DNA from: Leucobacter sp042726155
Lineage (GTDB): Bacteria > Actinomycetota > Actinomycetes > Actinomycetales > Microbacteriaceae
NCBI RefSeq assembly: GCF_042726155.1
Contig: NZ_JBHXHV010000001.1
Coordinates: 1,488,001-1,552,000 of the forward strand
Reading direction: 5' to 3'
DNA: 64,000 bases
In this document: in pieces, positions 49,823-58,583 of the stretch
Layout: each line of letters starts with the position of its first letter
Position numbering within the stretch: the stretch's first letter is position 1
Program-made: the position numbers and the translations under genes
Notes under the pieces: model-generated
The model's database searches: none
Told to the model about the DNA's origin: nothing
What the model saw: the letters and a program-made list of their open reading frames with translations, nothing else

Positions 49823-50143
49823 ATGCCTGACACCAGCGCGGCGAGCACCGAGATCACGGCGGACACCGTCGCACATCTCGCGGGCCTCGCTCGAATCGCC
49901 CTCACGCCCGAAGAGATCGGGTCGCTCACGAGCGACCTCGGCTCGATCCTGACCCACATTGCCAAGGTTGGTGAGGTGACCACGCCAGACGTTCCGGCGA
50001 CGAGTCACCCGATCCCGCTGAGCAATGTCACGCGTCCAGACGAGGTTGCCGATGTGCTGACTCGCGAAGAGGCGCTCGCAAACGCTCCCGAGACGACCGA
50101 CGGTATGTTCCGCGTGTCGTCGATTCTTAGTGAAGAGCAGTAG
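49823..50143 (+). CDS. gatC: Asp/Glu-tRNA amidotransferase subunit GatC
   Basis: Small scaffold subunit of the GatCAB amidotransferase, which converts misacylated Glu-tRNA(Gln) and Asp-tRNA(Asn) to the correct forms. From the ATG at 49823 it is 106 aa, the usual length. It contains VAHLAGLARIALT and the C-terminal FRVSSIL. TAGGAT (49780-49785) is a possible -10, with a short leader and GGAG 4 nt from the start; an upstream in-frame ATG at 49784 overlaps that hexamer. Eight bases separate it from gatA. Confidence 0.95.
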   Translation: MPDTSAASTEITADTVAHLAGLARIALTPEEIGSLTSDLGSILTHIAKVGEVTTPDVPATSHPIPLSNVTRPDEVADVLTREEALANAPETTDGMFRVSSILSEEQ

Positions 50144-50151
50144 GGCCCGCG

Positions 50152-51702
50152 ATGAGTGAATTGATCCAGCTGACCGCGGCCGACCTCGCCGCGAAGCTCG
50201 CCTCTGGCGAGGTGTCTTCAGAGGAAGCGACGCGCGCGCACCTCGATCGCATCTCCGCCGTCGACGGCGCGCTGCACGCCTTCCTCGCAACTGATGCGGA
50301 GGCATCCCTGACGGCCGCACGCGACATTGACGCGCGTCGTGCTGCCGGTGAGCAGCTCGGAGAGCTCGCGGGCGTACCACTCGCGGTCAAAGACGTGCTC
50401 GTGACTACCGACATGCCATCGACGTCGGGCTCCAAGATCCTTGAAGGGTACCGCTCGCCCTACGACGCGACAGCAGTTGCTCGTGCCCGTGCGGCCGGGC
50501 TTGTTTCGATCGGCAAGACGAACATGGACGAGTTCGCGATGGGCTCGTCCACCGAGAACTCGGCGTACGGCCCTACGCTGAACCCGTGGCAGCTCGATCG
50601 CGTACCGGGCGGCTCCGGCGGTGGCTCTGCAGTCGCGGTGAGCGCCTTCGAGGCGCCGCTCGCTCTCGGGTCAGACACCGGTGGCTCGATCCGCCAGCCC
50701 GCCGCGCTCACTGGCACCGTCGGTGTGAAGCCGACCTACGGCGGCGTCAGCCGCTACGGCGCGATCGCGCTCGCATCGTCGCTTGATCAGATCGGGCCCT
50801 GCGCGCGCACCGTGCTCGACACGGCGCTCCTCCACGACGTCGTCGCCGGGCACGACTGGCACGATTCGACGTCCCTCGACTTCGAGTGGCCGTCAATGGC
50901 GGCAGCCGCACGCAGCGGCGCCGATCCGAGCAGCCTGAAGGGGCTGCGCGTAGGCGTCGTGAAGCAGCTCATGATCGACGGGGTGCAGCCTGGTGTGCAG
51001 GCTCGCTTCGAAGAGTCACTCGCGCTGCTCACTGCTCAGGGCGCCGAGATCGTTGAGATTGACGCTCCCCACTTCGAGTACGCGGTGGCGGCTTACTATT
51101 TGATCCTGCCCGCGGAGGCCTCAAGCAACCTCGCGAAATATGATTCAGTGCGATTCGGCATGCGCGTCACCCCAGAGGGCGGCGGCACCGTTGAGGGTGT
51201 CATGAGTGCGACTCGCGCGGCCGGGTTCGGCGCCGAGGTGAAGCGCCGCATCATCCTGGGCACCTACGCGTTGTCAGCGGGATACTACGACGCCTACTAC
51301 GGCAGCGCCCAGCAGGTGCGCACACTCATTCAGCGCGACTTTGCCGCTGCGTTCGCGCAGGTCGACGTCATCGCTTCGCCGACGGCGCCAACGACTGCGT
51401 GGGCGCTCGGAGCGCACTCGGGTGATCCGATGCAGGATTACCTGAACGACGCCACGACGATTCCGGCGAACCTCGCCGGAATTCCGGGGCTGAGTTTGCC
51501 GATTGGCACCGCGAGCGAAGACGGTCTGCCAGTGGGGCTGCAGCTCATGGCGCCGGCCTTCGAAGACGCGCGACTGTATCGCGCGGGCAGTGCAATTGAA
51601 CAGCTCATCGCCGAGCGCGACGGCAAGCCCTTCTGGGCGCAGGCCCCCACGCTCGATGCGGCCACCCTCGCGGCGGCTCAGACCGGAAAGGCGTCGAACT
51701 GA
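50152..51702 (+). CDS. gatA: Asp/Glu-tRNA amidotransferase subunit GatA
   Basis: Glutaminase subunit that supplies ammonia. The 516-aa amidase-signature protein has the catalytic Lys in AVKDVLV and the cis-Ser loop PGGSGGGSAVA. The nucleophile Ser is in GSDTGGSIRQPAAL. It begins 8 nt after gatC and overlaps gatB by one base, so the three genes form one operon. Confidence 0.97.
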   Translation: MSELIQLTAADLAAKLASGEVSSEEATRAHLDRISAVDGALHAFLATDAEASLTAARDIDARRAAGEQLGELAGVPLAVKDVLVTTDMPSTSGSKILEGYRSPYDATAVARARAAGLVSIGKTNMDEFAMGSSTENSAYGPTLNPWQLDRVPGGSGGGSAVAVSAFEAPLALGSDTGGSIRQPAALTGTVGVKPTYGGVSRYGAIALASSLDQIGPCARTVLDTALLHDVVAGHDWHDSTSLDFEWPSMAAAARSGADPSSLKGLRVGVVKQLMIDGVQPGVQARFEESLALLTAQGAEIVEIDAPHFEYAVAAYYLILPAEASSNLAKYDSVRFGMRVTPEGGGTVEGVMSATRAAGFGAEVKRRIILGTYALSAGYYDAYYGSAQQVRTLIQRDFAAAFAQVDVIASPTAPTTAWALGAHSGDPMQDYLNDATTIPANLAGIPGLSLPIGTASEDGLPVGLQLMAPAFEDARLYRAGSAIEQLIAERDGKPFWAQAPTLDAATLAAAQTGKASN

Positions 51703-53225
51703 TGGCCAAGACCAAGCTGATGGATTTCGACCGCGCGCTCGAGCTTTTCGAGCCGGTCATCGGCCTCGAAGTGCACGTCGAGCTCAACACCAAGACGAAG
51801 ATGTTCTCTTCGGCCCCGAACGTGTTCGGCTCGGAGCCCAACACAAATCTGGCGCCGGTGTGCCTCGGGCTTCCGGGGTCGCTGCCCGTGCTCAACCACG
51901 AGGCTGTTCGCTACTCGATCAGCCTGGGCCTCGCGCTCGGGTGCGAGATTGCCGAGGTGTCTGGCTTCGCCCGGAAGAACTACTTCTACCCCGACATGGG
52001 CAAGAACTACCAGATCTCGCAGTTTGACGACCCCATCGCGCACGACGGGTCCGTCGAGATCGAGCTGTCCTCGGGCCGTGTGATCCACGTCCCGATCGAG
52101 CGCGCGCACATGGAAGAGGACGCTGGCAAGCTGAATCACATCGGCGGGTCCACCGGTCGTATTCAGGGCGCGGAGTACTCGCTCGTGGATTACAACCGCG
52201 CCGGCGTGCCGCTGGTCGAGATTGTGACCCGACCGATCTTCGGCGGCGAAGCAGATACGCCTGAGATCGCAGCGGCGTACGTGTCAACCATTCGCGACAT
52301 CGTGGTGTCACTCGGAATCTCAGACGCGCGCATGGAGCGGGGCAACATTCGCTGCGACGCGAACGTCTCCCTCCGTCGGCGCGGCAATGAGAACGCCGGT
52401 ATGTCGGTGCTCGGCACTCGTACCGAGACGAAGAACGTGAACTCGCTGCGTTCGATTGAGCGCGCCGTGCGCTTTGAAATTCAGCGTCAGGCGTTGATCC
52501 TCGAGGGTGGCGGCTCCATCACGCAGGAGACCCGCCACTGGCACGAAGATACCGGGGAGACCTCGCCCGGTCGTCCGAAGAGCGACGCAGACGACTACCG
52601 GTACTTCCCGGAGCCCGATCTCGCGCCGCTCACGCCCGAGCGATCGCTCGTTGAAGAGCTGCGCGCGCAGCTTCCCGAGCACCCGACCCTGCGTCGCCGC
52701 CGGCTGCGCGCCGACTGGCAGTTCTCGGCGCTCGAGTTCCAGGACCTGGTGAACGCCGGGCTGCTCTCGACCATTGAGCAGACGGTAGCCATTGGCGTGC
52801 CGCCGCAGACCGCTCGCAAGTGGTGGACGGGAGAGATTGCCCGCATCGCGAACGAGCGCTCCGCGGCCTCGTCTGCCGACCTGATCACGCCCGAACAGGT
52901 TGCCTCGGTCGTCGCACTCGTCGACGATGGCACACTGAACGACAAGCTCGCACGTCAGGTGATTACCGGCATCATCGATGGTGAGGGGACGGCCGCGGAG
53001 ATCGTAGCGGCGCGCGGTCTCGCTATCGTTTCTGACGACGGTCCGCTCATCGAAGCTGTCGACGCTGCGCTCGCGCAGCAGCCCGACGTGCTCGCGAAGA
53101 TCCGAGACGGCAAGGTGCAGGCGGCCGGAGCCATCATCGGCGCCGTCATGAAGGCCATGCGCGGCTCTGCCGACGCGGCTCGCGTGCGCGAACTTGTGCT
53201 TGAGCGGGCGGCCGCAGCCGAGTAG
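51702..53225 (+). CDS. gatB: Asp/Glu-tRNA amidotransferase subunit GatB
   Basis: Kinase subunit that phosphorylates the misacylated tRNA and binds it. The 507-aa protein has the opening GLEVHVELNTKTKMFS, then FYPDMGKNYQISQ, RTETKNVNSL and a C-terminal YqeY-like helical domain. Its start overlaps gatA by one base. A perfect terminator hairpin follows the stop. Confidence 0.97.
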   Translation: MAKTKLMDFDRALELFEPVIGLEVHVELNTKTKMFSSAPNVFGSEPNTNLAPVCLGLPGSLPVLNHEAVRYSISLGLALGCEIAEVSGFARKNYFYPDMGKNYQISQFDDPIAHDGSVEIELSSGRVIHVPIERAHMEEDAGKLNHIGGSTGRIQGAEYSLVDYNRAGVPLVEIVTRPIFGGEADTPEIAAAYVSTIRDIVVSLGISDARMERGNIRCDANVSLRRRGNENAGMSVLGTRTETKNVNSLRSIERAVRFEIQRQALILEGGGSITQETRHWHEDTGETSPGRPKSDADDYRYFPEPDLAPLTPERSLVEELRAQLPEHPTLRRRRLRADWQFSALEFQDLVNAGLLSTIEQTVAIGVPPQTARKWWTGEIARIANERSAASSADLITPEQVASVVALVDDGTLNDKLARQVITGIIDGEGTAAEIVAARGLAIVSDDGPLIEAVDAALAQQPDVLAKIRDGKVQAAGAIIGAVMKAMRGSADAARVRELVLERAAAAE

Positions 53226-53262
53226 TCGTCGAGCGTCTGGGCCGCCGCGGCCGCAACACGCC

Positions 53263-53295
53263 GAAGGGCGGCAGTTCACAGAACTGCCGCCCTTC
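53263..53295. terminator. Bidirectional terminator between gatB and glpK
   Basis: A 15-nt perfect inverted repeat (53263-53277 and 53281-53295) closes an ACA loop. It lies between two converging operons and can serve both. The flanks lack long T runs. Confidence 0.85.
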
Positions 53296-53339
53296 GTGTG
53301 TGTAGGCGGATGTGACCGGTTCGCACCGGGCACACTCAC

Positions 53340-54854
53340 TTACTTGACGTCTTCGTCCACCCAGTCCATCGACTTGGTGACGGCCTTCCGCCACTGGCGC
53401 AGCAGTCGTTCTTGCTCCGCGCTATCGAGCTCTGGCTCCCAACGTCGATCCTCTTGCCAGTTGGTAGAGAGATCGTCGAGCCCCGACCAGTATCCGACCG
53501 CGAGGCCTGCGGCATACGCGGCGCCGAGTGCGGTCGTCTCGGTGACGACGGGACGCACGACGGGTACGCCGAGGATGTCGGCCTGAAACTGCATCAGCGT
53601 GTCGTTGGCGACCATGCCACCGTCGACCTTGAGCTCGGTGAGATCAACGCCGGCGTCGGCGTTCACCGCGTCGAGCACGTCGCGCGTCTGGAAGGCGACC
53701 GCTTCGAGCGCCGCGCGGGAGATGTGACCCTTGTTCGCGTACCGGGTGAGGCCGAGAATGGCACCGCGAGCGTCGGGGCGCCAGTACGGGGCGTAGAGAC
53801 CAGAGAACGCGGGCACGATGTAGACGCCGCCGTTGTCGGGCACGCTGTCCGCGAGGGTCTCGACCTCGGGTGCGTCGGCGATGATGCCGAGCTGATCGCG
53901 CAGCCACTGAATCAGCGAACCGGTGACAGCGATAGATCCCTCGAGTGCGTAGTGCGTCGGGCCGTCGCCAAGCTTGTAGCCGACCGTCGTGAGCAGCCCG
54001 TTCTTCGAGTGCACGATCTCTTCACCGGTGTTGAAAATCAAGAAGCAGCCGGTGCCGTAGGTGTTCTTCGACTCGCCCGCGGTGAACGCGGCCTGACCGA
54101 AGGTGGCGGCCTGCTGATCGCCGAGGATGCCGGCAATCGGGGTCTCGCGCAGCAGCGATGAGTCTTCGGCGACCCCGTAGACCTCGGAGGACGACTTGAT
54201 CTCGGGGAGCATTGAGCGGGGTACGCCGAACGCCTCGAGGATGTCATCTCGCCACTCGAGCGTCTTGAGATCCATGAACATGGTGCGCGAAGCATTCGTG
54301 ACGTCGGTGACGTGCACGCCGTGCTCAGAACCGCCGGTGAGATTCCAGATGACCCAGCTGTCGGTCGTACCGAACATCAGGTCTCCTGCGTCGGCCGCCT
54401 CGCGCGCACCCTCCACGTTCTCGAGAATCCAGGCGATCTTCGTGCCGGAGAAGTACGTCGCCAGGGGAAGCCCGACGATGTCTTTGAACCGGTCGAGGCC
54501 ACCGTCGGCGGCAAGCCGATCAACGATCGCCTGCGTGCGGGTGTCTTGCCACACGATCGCGTTGTAGACGGGTTTGCCCGTCTTACGGTTCCAGACGACA
54601 GCGGTCTCGCGCTGGTTCGTGATGCCGATCGCGGAAATATCGTGTCGCGTGAGATCAGCGCGCCCGAGGGCGATGCCGATCACCTCCTGCACATTGCGCC
54701 AAATCTCGCTCGGGTCGTGCTCGACCCAGCCGGCCTGGGGCATGATCTGCTCATGCTCTTTCTGGCCGACGGAGATGATGGTGCCGCGCTTATCAAAAAT
54801 GATTGCTCGGCTCGACGTCGTGCCCTGGTCGATTGCGATGATGTACTCGGACAT
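53340..54854 (-). CDS. glpK: Glycerol kinase
   Basis: Phosphorylates glycerol to sn-glycerol 3-phosphate and so traps it in the cell. The 504-aa FGGY-family protein has IDQGTTSSRA at the start and HDISAIGITNQRE. YFSGTKIAWILEN and the FGGY signature region PAFSGLYAPYW follow. Last in the glpD-glpF-glpK operon, 43 nt after glpF. GAAAGGA precedes the ATG. Confidence 0.97.
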   Translation of the reverse strand: MSEYIIAIDQGTTSSRAIIFDKRGTIISVGQKEHEQIMPQAGWVEHDPSEIWRNVQEVIGIALGRADLTRHDISAIGITNQRETAVVWNRKTGKPVYNAIVWQDTRTQAIVDRLAADGGLDRFKDIVGLPLATYFSGTKIAWILENVEGAREAADAGDLMFGTTDSWVIWNLTGGSEHGVHVTDVTNASRTMFMDLKTLEWRDDILEAFGVPRSMLPEIKSSSEVYGVAEDSSLLRETPIAGILGDQQAATFGQAAFTAGESKNTYGTGCFLIFNTGEEIVHSKNGLLTTVGYKLGDGPTHYALEGSIAVTGSLIQWLRDQLGIIADAPEVETLADSVPDNGGVYIVPAFSGLYAPYWRPDARGAILGLTRYANKGHISRAALEAVAFQTRDVLDAVNADAGVDLTELKVDGGMVANDTLMQFQADILGVPVVRPVVTETTALGAAYAAGLAVGYWSGLDDLSTNWQEDRRWEPELDSAEQERLLRQWRKAVTKSMDWVDEDVK

Positions 54855-54897
54855 GGTGTTCCTTTCGTGTCAGCTTCGTTGCTTGGGAAGAACTTCG

Positions 54898-55653
54898 CTA
54901 GGCCGCGAGGCCGAGCAGGACGGGTGCTGCGAACGCCGCGAGCGCACCACCCACGAGCGGGCCTGCCACCGGTACCCAGGCATAACCCCAGTCGCTCGAA
55001 CCCTTGCCCGGAATGGGAAGGAGGGCGTGTGCAATACGCGGGCCGAGGTCGCGGGCGGGGTTGATGGCGTAGCCGGTCGGGCCACCAAGGGACGCGCCGA
55101 TGCCGACTACGACGAGTGCGACGGGCAGCGCGGTCAGGGGCCCGAGGCCTCCGGGTACGCCGACCTGAATGTCGCCGTAATCAGCAAACCCGAACACCGC
55201 GAACACGAGCACGAAGGTGCCGAAGACCTCGGTCAGGAAGTTGCCGAACGGGGTGCGAATCGCGGGGCCGGTCGCGAACACGCCGAGCTTCGCGGCGGGG
55301 TCTGCCTCAGCGGCAAAGTGCGAACGGTATGCAACCCAGCAGAGCATGGCGCCGATGATGCCGCCGAGCAGTTCCGCACCGGCAGCGACGAAGAACTGCA
55401 CAATGCTGATTTTGCCCGCAATAGCAAGGCCGAGACCGACGGCGGGGTTCAGGATGGCGCCCGAATAGGCGGAGCCAAGCACGCCGACGAACACGGCGAG
55501 CCCCCAGCCCCAGTTGACCATCAAAAAGCCGCCGCCGTTGCCCTTCGTCTTCGCAAGCGCGACGTTGGCAACTACGCCGCAGCCCATGAGTACGAGCAGC
55601 GCCGTACCGACGAACTCGGAGAGGAAATAGAGACCGAGGTTGACATCTGGCAT
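54898..55653 (-). CDS. glpF: Glycerol uptake facilitator (MIP/aquaporin family)
   Basis: Channel for glycerol entry. The 251-aa protein has six helices and two half-helix motifs: the first is NPAVGLG and the second NPARDLGPR, both with the Asn-Pro-Ala signature. The second motif's D-x-x-x-R arrangement fits the aquaglyceroporin branch. It lies between glpD and glpK. AAAGGTC precedes the ATG. A 6-bp hairpin (55677-55694) and a second GC-rich inverted repeat lie in the 98-nt spacer after glpD. Confidence 0.93.
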   Translation of the reverse strand: MPDVNLGLYFLSEFVGTALLVLMGCGVVANVALAKTKGNGGGFLMVNWGWGLAVFVGVLGSAYSGAILNPAVGLGLAIAGKISIVQFFVAAGAELLGGIIGAMLCWVAYRSHFAAEADPAAKLGVFATGPAIRTPFGNFLTEVFGTFVLVFAVFGFADYGDIQVGVPGGLGPLTALPVALVVVGIGASLGGPTGYAINPARDLGPRIAHALLPIPGKGSSDWGYAWVPVAGPLVGGALAAFAAPVLLGLAA

Positions 55654-55751
55654 GTCGTCATTGACCTTTCGGAAAAGCGAGCGGATTGGCTCGCGGTGGG
55701 TGGTGAATCCGGGCGCGCGAGGATGTTGCGCGCCAGGCCGGGTCGCCCCGC

Positions 55752-57473
55752 TCAGATGTCGACGACGGCGCCCCCGTGTTCGGCGTCGATGCGGTGAGCG
55801 GTGCGAAGCAGGGTGACCATGCGGGAGGTCTCGTCGTCGACTCGGGCGGCATCCCAGCCGAGTACCGAAGCGATGGCCTCGGCAGCGGCGTGAATGCGTT
55901 CGACGGTGAGCCCGCCAAGGAAGGCGATCGAAGTGCGACGCAGCAGCAGATCGTCGAGGTGCACGACATCTTCGGAGACCGCGAGGTGCGCAAGTTCGGC
56001 GAAGGTGTATCCGGAAAGCAGCGGGATCTCGGCGTCGTCCTCGGGCAGCGCGGCGAGAATCTCGTCTGCGCGAGTGCCGTAGCGTTCGAGCAGCGCCTCG
56101 ACGCGGGCGCGGTCGTTGCCGTCGGCGCGCTCAGCGACCCAGCGAGTGCGCGCTGCGCGCCCCTTCGGGAAGGCCTTACCGCCACCGATAGCGAGAGTCT
56201 CGGTGCCGACTGTGCGCGGCACTCCCAGCAGCTCTAAGGTGTCGTTCGCGAGGTGTGCAGCGAGTGCACGGAACGTCGTCCACTTGCCGCCGACGAGGCT
56301 CAGCAAGGGAACACCGGCGCGGGTGGTTGATTCGATGCGGTAGTCGCGCGAGACGAAGCCGGGCGCGGTGTCGTCGTGGCGCGGCAGCGGGCGGATACCT
56401 GAGAACGTGTAGACGATCTGGGATCGATCTACTGTGATGTCGGGGAACACGTGCGAGATGAGATCGAAGAAGTAGTCGACCTCGTCGCTTGTGCACGACG
56501 TTGGGGAGCTCGGATCTGCGTCGATGTCCGTGGTGCCGACGAGTACGCGATCCTTGAGCGGGTAGATCAGCACGATACGGCCGTCCGAGTGCTCGAAGAA
56601 GATCTCGCGGCCGCCGGTGGCGGCGAGCAGCTCGGGGTGATCAAGCACGATGTGCGAGCCCTTCGTGCCGCCCATGAAGCGGGTGGCGCCACCGAGTGCT
56701 TCATTCGTGAGGTCGGTCCACGGTCCGCTGGTGTTCAGGATCACCTGTGCGGTGATGTCGAATACGTCGCCGGTGGTCTCGTCTCGAAGCTGTACAGCCC
56801 CGTTTTCGAAACCGACAGCGGGGAGATAGTTCGCAGCACGCGCGTGCTCGCCGCCGGCCACGATTCCGTCGTGAAGCACGTCGAGGGCGAGTCGCTCTGG
56901 GTCGTGCATCGAAGCGTCATAGTAGGTCGCCGTGTACTTCACTCCCGCGTTGAGGCGGGGGAGCTCGTTCAGTGATCGGCGACGTCCGCGGAAGCGGTGG
57001 CGCGGCACCTGGCCGCCATCGCGTGAGAATGTGTCGTAGAGCGTCAGACCGATTTTAATGAGGGCGGCACCGCGCTCGCGAGCTTTGCCGCGGCCGTGCG
57101 TGACGAGCAGCCGGAAGGGCGCGGAGAGGATGCCGGAGAACGTCGAAAAGATCGGGATCGTCGTCTCGAGCGGGCGCACGTAGTGGGGTGCGGTGCGGAG
57201 CAGCCGGTTGCGCTCGGCTACGGCCTCCTGCACGAGCCGGAACTCGCCGTTTTCGAGGTAGCGGACGCCGCCGTGCACCATGTGGCTGGATGCGGACGAT
57301 GCGCCCGAGACAAAGTCGCCGCGCTCTACGAGCGCAACATCGACGCCCTGCAGCGCGAGTTCTCGGAATGTCGCAATGCCATTGATGCCGCCGCCGATGA
57401 TGAGGACATCGGCGTGTGGGCGATCCCGTAGGCTCTGCACTGCGGGGCGGGTGTGTGGCGTGCGATCATTCAT
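55752..57473 (-). CDS. glpD: Glycerol-3-phosphate dehydrogenase, aerobic FAD-dependent
   Basis: Oxidises glycerol 3-phosphate to dihydroxyacetone phosphate and feeds electrons to quinone. From the ATG at 57473 the protein is 573 aa. The FAD fold starts DVLIIGGGINGIATFREL. FVSGASSASSHMVHGGVRYLE is the family's substrate-binding segment, and a C-terminal DAO_C-like domain follows. AAAGGG precedes the start. It is first in the glpDFK operon and divergent from the SorC-type regulator. Longer frames to 57659 overlap that regulator's control region. Confidence 0.96.
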   Translation of the reverse strand: MNDRTPHTRPAVQSLRDRPHADVLIIGGGINGIATFRELALQGVDVALVERGDFVSGASSASSHMVHGGVRYLENGEFRLVQEAVAERNRLLRTAPHYVRPLETTIPIFSTFSGILSAPFRLLVTHGRGKARERGAALIKIGLTLYDTFSRDGGQVPRHRFRGRRRSLNELPRLNAGVKYTATYYDASMHDPERLALDVLHDGIVAGGEHARAANYLPAVGFENGAVQLRDETTGDVFDITAQVILNTSGPWTDLTNEALGGATRFMGGTKGSHIVLDHPELLAATGGREIFFEHSDGRIVLIYPLKDRVLVGTTDIDADPSSPTSCTSDEVDYFFDLISHVFPDITVDRSQIVYTFSGIRPLPRHDDTAPGFVSRDYRIESTTRAGVPLLSLVGGKWTTFRALAAHLANDTLELLGVPRTVGTETLAIGGGKAFPKGRAARTRWVAERADGNDRARVEALLERYGTRADEILAALPEDDAEIPLLSGYTFAELAHLAVSEDVVHLDDLLLRRTSIAFLGGLTVERIHAAAEAIASVLGWDAARVDDETSRMVTLLRTAHRIDAEHGGAVVDI

Positions 57474-57516
57474 GACTTCAACCCTTTCAACGTTCGAGGT
57501 CAGCTTCCTCCTCCCG

Positions 57517-57551
57517 TGCACCGAGTTGCAAGCCCATTGCACGTATGTGCA
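57517..57551. promoter_or_regulatory. Candidate operator of the glp operon and its regulator
   Basis: Within the 113-nt divergent spacer, TGCAC-N4-GTGCA (57538-57551) is a perfect inverted repeat. Two further TGCA cores (GTGCA near 57516-57520 and TTGCA near 57526-57530) lie just upstream. Clustered half-sites between a SorC regulator and its likely targets suggest its binding region. Confidence 0.45.
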
Positions 57552-57586
57552 TGATGTGTTCATCGAAGCGAGCGAAGGGAGCAGCC

Positions 57587-58549
57587 ATGACGTCGCAATC
57601 GTCGAAATCACACGAGGCGCTGCGAGCCGCACAGCTGTATTACCTGCAGCATCTGACAATGGAGGCGATCGCGCAGGAGATGCGCGTATCGCGATCCTCG
57701 GTCTCGCGGCTACTCACGCACGCGCGTGAGTCGGGGCTGGTCGAGATCCAAGTGCATTCACCACACGAGGCCCGTTCGCAGCTCGAACTGCGCATCGCCG
57801 AGCGTTACGGCATCACCGCGCACGTCGTGCCGTCACCCGCCCGAGCGACTGACGCCGAGCGGCTCGAGCGCACGGCGCGCACCGCAGCGCATCGGGTGGC
57901 CGCGGCTGTCGTGGATCGGTCAACGGTCGGGGTCGCGTGGGGTGCGACGATGAGTGCGGTGGCCAGGCATTTGCCGTCGAAGACGGTGCACGAAACACGT
58001 GTCGTGCAAATGAACGGTGCGGCCAATGTGCGGACCACTGGGGTGTCATATGCGACTGAACTGCTCGGTGGCTTCGGTAATGCGTTCGCTGCATCGGTGT
58101 ACCAGTTTTCAGTGCCGGCCATTTTCGACGACCCCGATACCCGGCGTGCAATGTGGCGGGAACGCTCGGTAAGCCGAGTCCTCGAACTCCAGGCGTCGAG
58201 CGATCTATTTGTATTCGGCCTCGGTTCGCGAATCGGCGACCCTCGCTCACGCATCTACTCGGGCGGATACCTCGATCGAGAAGATCTCCAAGAGCTGGTG
58301 CGCGCGGGGGTCGTTGGAGACTGCGCGACGGTCTTCTATCGGAGCGACGGCACCACCGACGGGGTTGCAATGAATCAGCGCTCCAGCGGGCCTTCGCTCG
58401 ACACCGTACGTCATATTCCGCACCGTCTCTGTGTCGTGTCGGGAGCCGCAAAGCGAGACAGCCTGCGCGGCGCCCTCGCGGCCCGCATCATCACTGAGCT
58501 CGTCGTCGATGAGGAACTCGCGCGGCTGGTCGTCGAGGCTGGCGGCTGA
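57587..58549 (+). CDS. SorC-family sugar-binding transcriptional regulator
   Basis: Probable regulator of the divergent glycerol operon. The 320-aa protein has an N-terminal helix-turn-helix (LTMEAIAQEMRVSRSSVSRLL, about 26-46). Its C-terminal SorC effector domain has GVAWGATMSAVA, where phosphorylated sugars bind. The natural effector might be glycerol 3-phosphate or a relative; this is inferred from position only. AAGGGAG 6 nt before the ATG at 57587 favours this start over the GTG/ATG codons upstream. Confidence 0.88.
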   Translation: MTSQSSKSHEALRAAQLYYLQHLTMEAIAQEMRVSRSSVSRLLTHARESGLVEIQVHSPHEARSQLELRIAERYGITAHVVPSPARATDAERLERTARTAAHRVAAAVVDRSTVGVAWGATMSAVARHLPSKTVHETRVVQMNGAANVRTTGVSYATELLGGFGNAFAASVYQFSVPAIFDDPDTRRAMWRERSVSRVLELQASSDLFVFGLGSRIGDPRSRIYSGGYLDREDLQELVRAGVVGDCATVFYRSDGTTDGVAMNQRSSGPSLDTVRHIPHRLCVVSGAAKRDSLRGALAARIITELVVDEELARLVVEAGG

Positions 58550-58567
58550 GCTCGCAACGTGGTGGAA

Positions 58568-58583
58568 TAGTACACATGTTCGA
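58568..58583. promoter_or_regulatory. Possible degenerate LexA box over the dinB start
   Basis: TAGTAC-ACAT-GTTCGA matches the TCGAAC-N4-GTTCGA consensus at 10 of 12 half-site positions. It spans the dinB start codon (ATG at 58576). One half is perfect and the other has two mismatches. Confidence 0.4.

Noticed and set aside
57491..57500. CAACGTTCGA near glpD as a LexA box
   Set aside because: Only one half-site is present and the N4 spacer is missing.
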